Positions 1-9,382 of a stretch of 64,000 nt of DNA are shown here, one piece after another. This stretch comes from Jaapia argillacea MUCL 33604 (Eukaryota > Basidiomycota > Agaricomycetes > Jaapiales > Jaapiaceae). The position numbers and the translations under genes were made by a program. Location: positions 514,009-578,008 of the forward strand of contig KL197724.1 in NCBI GenBank assembly GCA_000697665.1. Reading direction: 5' to 3'. Under the pieces are notes generated by a model. That model worked only from the letters and a program-made list of their open reading frames with translations, was not told the origin of the DNA and ran no database searches. Position 1 is the first letter of the stretch; each line of letters starts with the position of its first letter.

Positions 1-541
1 GACTTCATCTGGAGCCGGATCGACTCGGTGGATGGCTCCGGAGCTTATGCAACCGCAACAGTTTGGATTTGATCGTGCTCGTCGATCTCGTCCAAGCGAT
101 GTCTACGCGTTTGGGCATGTGTGTTTGGAGGTGAGGGGTTCCCTCATATTGAACTGCATTCCATCCGCGTGTACATTGCATCCCTAGATCTATACCGGCC
201 ACCCACCCTTCTTTGAGGATAACTCAGAACCGACCGTCATCACGAAGGTTCTTGCCGGGGAACGACCAACGCGCCCAACTGAAGACGATTGTCACGGACA
301 TTGTATGTCTGATGAGTTATGGAGGTTGATGAAGCTGTGCTGGACCCACGACCCTGCCGGACGACCTTCGGCTTCCAAACTGATTTATGGCATGGTTAGG
401 GTGGAGCAGTCAGGTAAGATATCCTCAAGGTTGGTCGAAGATAATCCGAACAGGGAAGAGCAAGATCTTCGGAATTCCCTTACATCGTGGAAAGCATTCA
501 TTTCTGATCTTGAGGATATTGGAGGAGAAGATTCTGAATGA
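1..541 (+). CDS. TKL-type protein kinase, 3' end (copy K0)
   Basis: Partial gene: the window opens inside the kinase activation loop. Reading from base 2, the segment carries GSTRWMAPEL (the APE motif) and the SDVYAFG element of the F helix. An intron at 131-187 follows (GT...AG, 57 nt). The C-lobe then continues through the conserved LMKLCW and RPSASKLI segments to a TGA at 539-541. The last coding exon is 354 bp, exactly the length of the last exon in K1, and the protein is closely similar to K1 and K2. It is a third member of the local family, on the opposite strand and convergent with K1. It presumably phosphorylates Ser/Thr; no substrate can be inferred. The N-terminal architecture lies outside the window. 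Confidence 0.85.
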
Positions 542-814
542 TCATCCTGTGGATCGCTTGCTCCAGTCCTAGTAATAGGCAGCCCCTCGTCTGAGAGACA
601 GGATGTGCTGTGGAAGTAGGATCTCTTAGTCTTCTCCTTCTCCCCCCTTTCTGACATGACCTCGGTATTTGCATCGTCCTTGACCCGGAGTTGAGCTATT
701 ATCGCTTATTGGTGTCAATTGCTATAGCTTATTTTACGGAGGCTACCAGTAGTCTCACTTATTTAGCGTATTCTGACTAGGGTGTTTATGTATGGACTGT
801 GTACCAGTTCTACC

Positions 815-985
815 TTGCTCTTAACATGATCTCAAACTTGTACGACTTTGGTCGGTAGTGACCTCGATGCTTGGATATGGGCGATATACTGAGGGATGCC
901 AATGGTACCTGTCATAGCCTGACCTTGCTTATATGGTAGACTTGAAGTTGACTTACTAGTCTCTTTTTCTGAGAGATCTGGAGGG
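815..985. repeat. about 150-bp dispersed repeat downstream of kinase and LYAR genes
   Basis: A stretch beginning near CTTGTACGACTTTGGTCG and running through TCTGAGAGATCTGGAGGG recurs, diverged, at about 9110-9260 (after K2) and 14270-14420 (after LYAR copy 2), with a shorter piece at about 6425-6480 (after LYAR copy 1). It has no open frame of interest. It may be part of the duplicated block or a small element used as a duplication boundary. Confidence 0.55.
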
Positions 986-1135
986 TTGGTCTTCGGGAAA
1001 TGTCCCTGCAACCTTAGCGCCATATTCAAATACACAGGGCACGATTCACCTTCAAAGTCTGATAACTTTAGCCTTACCGATATGCGGTATAAATGGAAGG
1101 AAGTGGTCTACAATAGAAAAGAGGTTGAAATAATT

Positions 1136-4100
1136 TCATTCAGAATCTTCGCCGCCGATGTCCTCGAGATCAGAAACGAAGGCTTTCCACGAGGCTATGG
1201 AGTTCCGCAGGGCTCGCGCTTCCTTCTTTGGACTATCCTCAACCAGTTGTGAGGACACCCTATCTGACTGCTCCACCCTAACCATCCCATAGATTAACTT
1301 GAAAGCCGAAGGTCGTCCAGAAGGTTCGTGAGCCCAACACAATTTCATCAACTTCCATAGTCCATCAGGCATGGAACGTCCATGACAGTCATCCCTCGTG
1401 GGTCGCGTCGGTCGTTCACCAGCAAGAACCTTTGTGATGACGGTCGGCTCTGATTTATGCTCAACGAAGGGAGGGCGGCCAGTATAGATCTGAGACGTGA
1501 TTGACATGGGGGTGGAAGGCATTTCAACGAAAGGAATCTCACCTCTAAACATACGTGCCCAAACGCGTAAACATCGCTTGGACGAGATCGTCTAGCATGA
1601 TCATATCCAAACTGTTCTGGCTGAATGAGTTCCGGAGCCATCCACCGAGTCGATCCCGCACCGGACGAAGTCGTGAAGGCACCTCGAGTGGAATCCGCGA
1701 AAATTGACAGACCAAAATCCGCAAGGCGAGCTTGGCCCATTTCGTCTATCAGAATATTGGCCTGGTGGATAAGAATAATGTAAAAATCAAAAATGTCGAC
1801 CAGTGGAATCCACTCACTCCTCGAAGGTCTCCGTGGACAATATTCTCTTCATGAAGGTACTCTAAACCCACGGCAACTTGAGACAACTGTTAATGAGCGG
1901 GGTTAGCTCCAGAGTACCGCGGAACACAAAGTTACACCTACGATTGGGACCAATTCGACGGTCTCTCGGCCAAGAGTTTCTAAGTATTGGATGACACTCC
2001 CATGTTGCATCCAAGGAGATACGAGGGACGAGTTGCCATTCTGGTCAATTCCCAGGAAAGGTAAAATGTGTCGGTGATTTTGTTGCCTCCACACAAGAGC
2101 CTCTCGGTAGAGTCGCTATATCATTCATGCATTGAGTCTGACAAGGCACTGGACAAATGATCGTACCTTCTGAACATCGCGACGGTTGGCGTCTGAGAAG
2201 GTGTAGAATCGCAAGCGCTTGACGGCAACAACGGTTTCATGATAGGTCCCACGAAAGATATCAGCGAATCCTCCGCCAGCAACTGGGTCTCGAGACATGA
2301 ACTGAACTCCATCGATATGCAATGCAGAAGGCAAAACATCCCAAGCCTCAGAAAGCCGGACGAGATATCTGCCGATTCTTTGTCGGAGATCAGGATCTAG
2401 TCTTTGGGCGAACGGATAATACGGTGCCGTCAAGGCCGATGAACTAGATAGCACAGGCGACGAGCTGTCCATGATCTGAAACTCGATCATTTTCATTGCG
2501 AATAGCGTGGATGACACAGAGCAACTTACAAGCTGTAAGAAATCCACCAGGCTTTTTGACTCTCCCCCTCCAGAGGAAATTACTTCGTTGCTGATGCGAA
2601 GTGAATTCAACATCCTTTCTAACAGCTTCAGGGCTTCGGAATCGTCTTCCTCCAAAGCTCTTTCAAGAGCTTCTGGTGGCATCAATCGACGGTGAAGGTC
2701 CTGGCCTCAACAATGTAGTCAAGATTTGGAGCAATCATGGGATAGACTTACCGTTAGCAATCGCGTGCGTAAGTCGTACATGCACAGAATTCGGCCAGAT
2801 GTCCGGGTGTTCTTTGCGCGTTGATGAAGGAAAGAATGCAGGTCATCTGGAATATTACATTGAGGGATCATCCACTGCAGGTTCAAATGCAATGAGTTTG
2901 GTATACTACCTACCGAGTTTCGAAGTGGGATCCGCCCGCAAAGCCAGGGTAGCCAGGCGCTGGAAAAAATTTACATAATCACGGAAGTCCCATAAGTTGC
3001 GGATCAACGAACCGTGTAGCTTTGCGGTAAAGAGGATGCGACGCCATTTCCAATCTGAGACCCTCGACGCTCGAGTGTATCACTCTTTTCAATTGTGGTT
3101 AGAGAGCTGGCCACTGGTTGCGTTGTAAGTTCAAGGGATGGTGAATCGACTCGCCGAGGTAGTGGAGTTTGACTTTCGGAGGAGTTCTCTTCGGCGGTGG
3201 AGGGTGCTACAGTTTCTATCGTTACAATTGGTGGTTGGGGTGGAAAAGAGATTGGCCCGACATCGAAGAGACCATAGCGTTTCGTATTTAAAGATGCTGC
3301 GACTGGGAGCCGAGGCCTTCCAACCGTCTCCAGTTTAGAGTCGGTCGGAAACTTTGCTGTTTGCTCCGGTTCCATCGGAATGGGAGGTAAGGGTATATTG
3401 TCGTATCGCTTAGCTAGTGCACGAAGGGATTGCTCTTTTGATGCATTTTTAGATACTGAGGCGGTACGATTTGGTTGGAGGTTGGAGGAGGGGTGAGCGA
3501 GCCCACCCACTGAACTATCCTCAGACTCCTCAGACGGAGAGGGACCTCTGGCAAATGGAGAGGAAACGCTGGACGACGGAGAGGGACCTCTAGAAGAGGG
3601 AGAGGGATCTCTGGGAGCTGGAGAGTGATCTCTGGAAGACGGAGAGGGATCTCTGGGAGTTGGAGAGGGATCCCTGGAGGACGGAGATGGATCTCTGAGA
3701 GTTGGAGAGGGACCCCTGGAAGTCGGAGAGGGACCCTTGGAAGACGTAGAGGGATCTCCGGGAGCTGAAGAGCGATCTCTGGAAGACGGTGAGGGACCTC
3801 TGGAAGACGGTGAGGGATCTCTGGAAGATGGAGACGGATCTCCGGCAGATGGAGACGGATCTCTGGCAGATGGAGACGGATCTCTGGAAGGTGGAGACGG
3901 ATCTCTGGAAGATGGATATCTCTTCCTTGTCGGGGTAACGCTAGAACGAGCAGGCTCTTCCAATCCCGTTTCCTGATCTCCTACTATCGATTGTGGCGCC
4001 GGACGATTCTTCAACCTCTCCTTCCAGGAAGATCTGCTTTCCGTCCGCTGAAGGCCGATAGCAGTCGAGTCTGTCAGCTTCGGTTCATGTTCTGACCTCA

Positions 4101-4697
4101 TCTGACGGTACACGGTCTGCTTGGTCCGCAAACCAGTTAACAAAGTCGTGATGATGGCACGGACTTCTGGTAAGAACATTTGGAGGTTCGCAGGCGTAGC
4201 GTCCTCCGCTAGACACAGCTCCAGAACTTCACGTAACCGTTCTGGGACTTCCATTATCTCGAGACTATGTGACCAGTAAAGATTAGTCCTGGAGTCCACA
4301 CCAAAATATACTCACTCCATAGATATACCAAAAACTGCGAACGTAGACACTGCAGCATTGAAATCGTTCCCAAGACGGACATAGGCGTCGCTAACATCAT
4401 TTTCTGAAATTTTCGTGCAGCTCCACAACGTCAAAGATTCTAGGATTGTCTTGATGGATAAGAGCAGCCTCGTGACGGATGATTCGACCGCACGCTATCA
4501 CAAATTCTACTGTCAAGACATAATTCGTGTAGAGGATGAACGATTCCACGTGAATAACGTACTTGTTCTAAGCTTCGGCGCTCGCGCCCGCTTGGTGAGG
4601 GAAGACCAGAGCCTGATTGATTGATGCGTCGGGATGAACGGCGAGGAGTGGGTGGCGGATCAGACGAAGTAGGGGAAGGCGTCCTGGTGGTCGACAT
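1136..4697 (-). CDS. TKL-type protein kinase with Ser/Pro-rich N-terminal region (copy K1)
   Basis: Multi-exon gene. Confident exons (high to low): 4264-3013, 2959-2914, 2846-2752, 2700-2530, 2475-2167, 2115-1942, 1886-1818, 1761-1543 and 1489-1136, with introns of 51-67 nt and consistent phase. An exon at about 4316-4410 and a first exon near 4697 (MSTTRTPSP) are likely, but their splice is not resolved. The protein has a helical N-terminal segment, then 18 Ser/Pro heptads, a short linker and the kinase domain. The glycine loop is GGGFADIF, the VAVK lysine is present, and the catalytic loop reads HGDLRGAN instead of HRD. A DFG and a WMAPE are present, so it looks catalytically competent. Membership of the TKL group is inferred from these motifs. 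The intron after SYT uses a weak donor GTTCGT that is conserved in K2. Substrate unknown. Confidence 0.85.
3535..3912 (-). repeat. in-frame 21-bp minisatellite (SRDPSPS heptads) in K1
   Basis: About 18 tandem heptads of consensus S-R-D-P-S-P-S, with R/G and D/G exchanges, are encoded on the minus strand within the linker of K1. The paralogue K2 has the flanking sequence on both sides (TPTRRRY before, SEDSEDSSVGGL after) but only a vestige between. The array therefore expanded in K1 or collapsed in K2. The S-P and R-x-x-S context would suit proline-directed or basophilic kinases; that is inference. Confidence 0.85.
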
Positions 4698-6723
4698 AAT
4701 CGTCAGGATTCAAGACGGACAACACCGCTCAGCACAGAACGATATAATCAGGCGCCGGACACAGCTACCGGCTACTGTACAACAAGATGGCGCTTAATAC
4801 CACGAGGCTTCATCAAATATATCCCACTTGCCTTCAGTTTGTGAACACAAAGTTCAATTGAGTATTGGTCATGAGACCACTACAATGAATACCACCGTTA
4901 CATTGCCAACCAGCGCTCGTAAAACGTCAGTATCTTTCTGGATTTCATTCCGAGGATGGGTCGATTACTGTTGGCGCCAGCTTAGTGCGAAAGGAGCTTG
5001 GGGTGGTCAAAGTGAGGCAAAGGCAGAGTGCTGTCCGATAAAATTGCGCCGAGCTGTCACTCATGGTATGGAAGCGTGTGGCTAGGTTGGTTTTAGAGAA
5101 GTTGTAGCGGGTTTGCGGTGATATCGGGATACTGTAGATCATGGTGGTCGCCCTTGGTCGCCAGTTGAGCCAAATTTCGAATGAGGCTCGCGTTCGCGAA
5201 TTCATTGGACTTGACTAGCTGGACTTTTCATCTTGTTTCGGTACAGACGTCTTGCATTCCGTCTTGGTTAACCAGCCCATTCCAACCTGAGCCGTCGTCG
5301 ACGGCTGTGCTATCGAATCTCTGATCCTTATCAGTGCTGTATTACTAAGTTATACTCACGTCGACCGTTAGAAGCTTTTATGACGCCCCTTCATCTGTAT
5401 TTTCATTATGCCTCCCAACACTCGAACTAATCAGTCTTTCCTACCCCCCACCCCCGCACGCCTCAATCCGCCCAGTTCCCTTCGGAATATCTTCCTCCTC
5501 CTCCCTTCCTCAAGCATGTGCACCATTGTTTATTTAACAGATCTTATCCAGTGCCAGCCCCTAGGAGTCGGCGTCTTTACGCCTCCTGCTGTACAGCCAA
5601 CGGACCTATACGCGTCATGCTGCTTGAAGCCCCTGTCGTCGATTGGACCTGCGTAGCTCAACTTTTGGTTAGCACTTTATCTATTGTCTGACCTCGGTGA
5701 ATTTAATTCATCCTCCCAGGTCTGCTCAGGCTACGTAGCATCTACCCCAGCTTCGAGCCAATCAAGCATCAGCCCCCGGCGCTCAGTTATTCCAGGTTCA
5801 ATTTTCACCTTCGGTCGAAATACTGGCTTCGTTCAGTAATCGTTAGCCTTCAAGTTCACTTGTGGCTCTTGCTCTCCTCAACACGCACGAACACTGCCGT
5901 TTCCACCGGTCACATACAAAGGTTATCACTCAAGTGAACTGTCTCCACCGAATCAATACACCTCGGGTCCTCATCTTCCTCGAGCGCCGACGTTGCCATT
6001 TCCATCCTCGTTCCCGATACTTATCGCGGAAGATCAAGGGGCATTAGCGCGCTCGTGAGTTTGACGGACACAGGGTGATCACTCAAATTCAAAGCGGTCC
6101 GTGGAATGGTATCGTTTCCTCCAGCGGTGGGTCATCCTGCCGTTGACAAAGTACGCCCTTAACTACCCTGCGTGCAGGAGGCTTGCAATGACTGTTCAAA
6201 CGGGACGCCCGTGGCGTACGTTGGGTTTTCCCTGCCTTCCATCAGTTATGAAGCCAACAGCGAAGGAGTACTATGTAAACTCCCAGTGGAGACCGATTTC
6301 TACTCTTTTACCCTTCTTCAATTCGATTTCGACATGGTAGTTCATTTATGGTGTTGTTGTTGGCGAGGTTATTGGTTCATTTATGGAGTGCATCCCCTTC
6401 GATTTTCGTGGATGCTTCTTTTCTTAATGTTAACCTTGTACGACCAGTAGTGATCGTACCGTCTCTGCGGCAGGAAATGTCTCGATCCTTTCACGTACTC
6501 CGCCCGAAGGAGAATATGTATCTCGAATGTGAAACCTCGTCTCGGGGTGTCAAACGTTTACGAACGAAGGGAACAAAAACTAAATGGTAGCATACATTTG
6601 AACAAGAAAGTGGGGTCGTAATCCAATATAAAGGCGTCATATGTCGAGATTGGAATGATGGAGAGTGTGTAGATGTGGACAATGCTCAAGTATGCGCTGT
6701 GTGTCATAGACCCAGATAGTGAA
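4698..6723. other. intergenic region between K1 and LYAR copy 1
   Basis: No gene supported. From about 5365 to 5505 and from about 6285 to 6720 the sequence matches 13.96-14.10 kb and 14.1-14.64 kb of the second duplication unit. Bases of about 5505-6285 have no counterpart there, which makes an insertion in unit 1 or a deletion in unit 2 of about 0.78 kb. Only short open frames are seen. Confidence 0.5.
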
Positions 6724-8783
6724 TTAGGAAGTGACTTCCTCGACCGTCCTAGATTTTTTTGACTTTTCTTTCTTCTCCTTCCCCTCCACCCCCTCCTCAC
6801 CTTCACCAACTGATTTCCTACTCTTCTTCTCTTTCTTGCCTCCTACTTCGATATCTGCATCACCAACCGATTTCCGACTCTTCTTATCCTTCTTCTTCTT
6901 CTCTTTGTCCCCCGTCTCCGACTCGACCGTACCTCCAATCTCGACAACCTCTTTCCTTCTCTTCTCCTTCTTCCCCTCCCTCGCTTCCTCCACAGGCACC
7001 TCACCATCCAACACAACCAACTTCCGTTTCTCCTTCTTCTCTTTCTTGCACTTCCCGGGTGTGTCGTCCGGTATGAGAGATTTCCGACTCTTCTTCTCTT
7101 TCTTCTCCTTCCTTTCACTCCTCTCGTCTTCACCCGTGACGCCCTCGTTCGCAGCCTCACCCTCCCCAGCGCTGCCATCGACCTTCACTTTCTTACTCGA
7201 TCTCTCTTCCTCTGTTGTTTTCTAGAAAGAGGGGTTGAGTTTGGTTGGTTGGTAGTTAAGTGATGGGGAGCAAATGTGAGGGGTGGGCGGACGGAAGAAA
7301 GGGGTGAGATGGAATGGGAGCAAAGGAAAGAAAGAGTGACATAACCTGTCCATTCATAAAAGAAAATGGGGGGGAGGGGGGGGGGGATAGGAAAGGAGGG
7401 ATGAAAATAGAGATAGANNNNNNNNNNNNNNNNNNNNNNNNNNNNNNNNNNNNNNNNNNNNNNNNNNNNNNNNNNNNNNNNNNNNNNNNNNNNNNNNNNN
7501 NNNNNNNNNNNNNNNNNNNNNNNNNNNNNNNNNNNNNNNNNNNNNNNNNNNNNNNNNNNNNNNNNNNNNNNNNNNNNNNNNNNNNNNNNNNNNNNNNNNN
7601 NNNNNNNNNNNNNNNNNNNNNNNNNNNNNNNNNNNNNNNNNNNNNNNNNNNNNNNNNNNNNNNNNNNNNNNNNNNNNNNNNNNNNNNNNNNNNNNNNNNN
7701 NNNNNNNNNNNNNNNNNNNNNNNNNNNNNNNNNNNNNNNNNNNNNNNNNNNNNNNNNNNNNNNNNNNNNNNNNNNNNNNNNNNNNNNNNNNNNNNNNNNN
7801 NNNNNNNNNNNNNNNNNAAGAGGGGGGGGGGGGGGGGGGGGGGTATAGGAAAGTAGGGATGAAAATAGAGATAGATAGAGGGGATCATAAGGGAGGACAG
7901 AACCGCTGGGAAGACGATAAGGATGATGTGGGATAAAACGAAACGGCCTCAAGGAGCCATAAAGCCAAAAAGGGGGATGGAGGTGATGGTAGTTGGATCG
8001 TAACTCGTTGAGAGGTAAGCAGGTGGGGGTAGGGATGGTCAAAAATAAGGGCAGGAGGAAAACGATGAAGAAAAGGAGTGAGAATGGAATTCATCGAGGG
8101 CATAAACCTAATGGCACGACACAAGGGAATGATAAAGAAAAGGTGGTAAAGAGCGATTAAAAGGGAAAATCGGCAAGTGCGGAGCGCGCAAAAACCAGAA
8201 CAGCGGTTTTGAAAAAAAAAAAGGTTTTAGGAGGGGGGTGAGATGTAGAACTTAGTGGAAGAAAACGGATAAAGGTAGAAGGCTTAGGAGAGGAAGAGTC
8301 ATGGGCAAAAGAGGAGGGGAGGATGTAGGATCTGAAACTGAGAACGGAAAGACTCGTAGGGAGGGACTCACTCCTGATTTTCGTTTCTTGTCTTTCGTCC
8401 CCTTCTTACCCTCTTCAACTTTCTCCTTTACCTCATTCGTCTTCTCCTTCACCTCGTCCACCTTCACCACCGCACTAGTAGGCGGCGGACTCCCCACCGG
8501 ACTGTCAACAGGACTCGTCCTAGCAGGCGCACCAAGTGGTATATTATTTGCACCAGTACCTTGTGGTCTCTGACCCCACCCTCCCGCGTCCACCCTGGTT
8601 GTTCTGGAAAGACCCACGTCCGCCACGATTGGAGTTGTACCCCCGTCCATTTTTGCGTAGGATTCTTGGTATATTGTGAACGATTGTGTAGAAGTGGGAT
8701 AGTGGTTCCGTGGTTTCGACTAGGACTGTGAGTAGGTGCGGCAACCGCCATGCCTTTAGCAGCGGTTTTGGGCCCCTTGTATA
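6724..8783 (-). pseudogene. LYAR-like nucleolar protein gene, truncated copy 1
   Basis: Compared with the intact copy at 14643-16423, this copy retains the lysine-rich last exon (about 7202-6724, repeats of the KKSRKS type). It also keeps the Pro/Ser and Lys stretch at about 8600-8360 (SPVDSPVGSPPPT, KKDKKRKSG). It has lost the first exons that encode the Cys/His zinc-finger module. Homology stops at about 8783, immediately after the codons for LYKGPK. A deletion of about 11 bp in the Gly/Arg-rich stretch near 8580 also shifts the frame. The intron between the two retained parts contains the first assembly gap. It is most likely a broken duplicate; a shortened Lys-rich protein from an internal start cannot be excluded. 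Confidence 0.75.
7418..7817. other. assembly gap (400 N) bordered by poly-G and a direct repeat
   Basis: Exactly 400 N. Runs of G lie on both sides. The same sequence of about 30 bp (ATAGGAAAG...ATAGAGATAGA) occurs just left (7387-7417) and just right (about 7844-7874), so the gap sits in a locally repeated, G-rich tract. True length and content are unknown. Confidence 0.95.
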
Positions 8784-8787
8784 AGAA

Positions 8788-8945
8788 AGAAGGGCCCATT
8801 GTGGGGGCAACAGCACAACATGGATGCTGGTCGGTGGATAAAGAGGAGGGGGATGTTGAAGATGGCTGTTTGGGTCGAAAGGTATTAAAAGCTGCAGTGC
8901 TTAATCGCCTTGATTGTCACGTGACCCGAACACGTCGCATAGTTA
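8788..8945. repeat. dispersed repeat, copy 1 (second copy 20290-20453)
   Basis: About 155 bp starting GGCCCATT and containing CACAACATGGATGCTGG and TTGTCACGTGACCCGAAC are shared with 20290-20453 at roughly 80 percent by eye. The copy begins exactly where LYAR copy 1 loses homology to its intact paralogue. No coding potential is conserved. It may be a small non-autonomous element or a fragment carried by rearrangement; terminal inverted repeats are not evident. Confidence 0.65.
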
Positions 8946-9382
8946 TCGACGAGCCTCATCCTGACATCATCCCCCCTTCGTTTCCTCCCATTTGCTAAGC
9001 ATAAAAAAGCTCGAGTCCTCACCGTGGTTGGTCGTCTAGTGGGCGGGTTGACAATCACCATACAAAAACTTCGTCTTGATAGAGCTGGTTCTCGCCTGTC
9101 TCTGGGTTTCCGTCAGGGATGGAGATAGCACCAGGTCGTGTTTGTCGATGTCGGTAGTGGTATCTATCATCGCCTGACCGAGCTTACAGTAGGCTTCAAG
9201 TTAACTTACTAGTCCTCGACTGAGAGATCTGGAGGGCTATTCTCTGGAAACGTCCATAGATCCTTCCAAGTACATAGGACAGCGTCTATCCTCAAAGTCC
9301 AATAAGTTTTGTCATACCAAGCCGATATGTCCAGTATACACCGAAGGAAGTGGTTCACAATAGAAAAGCAGTAAACATAATT
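8946..9382. other. unit boundary / 3' flank of K2
   Basis: No gene. From about 9060 onward the sequence matches the 3' flank of K1 (830-1135), including the copy of the 150-bp repeat at about 9110-9260. This places the left edge of duplication unit 2 here. Confidence 0.5.

Noticed and set aside
3535-3912. Possible CRISPR-like array
   Set aside because: The 21-bp repeats have no spacers, are in frame in a eukaryotic coding exon and encode SRDPSPS heptads.
4440-4697. Separate small gene MSTTRTPSP... upstream of K1
   Set aside because: More likely the first exon of K1, because it is close, co-oriented and followed by a donor-like GTACGT, though the exact splice is unresolved.
6731-7225. Plus-strand Phe/Ser-rich open frames over the LYAR last exons (also 14506-15306)
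   Set aside because: They are antisense shadows of the Lys/Ser-rich minus-strand LYAR exons. The minus strand has conserved splicing and family similarity.
7185-8042. Open frames running through the N blocks (also 17887-18684)
   Set aside because: Their length comes from unknown bases, and the flanking Pro or Gly runs are poly-G/C tracts.
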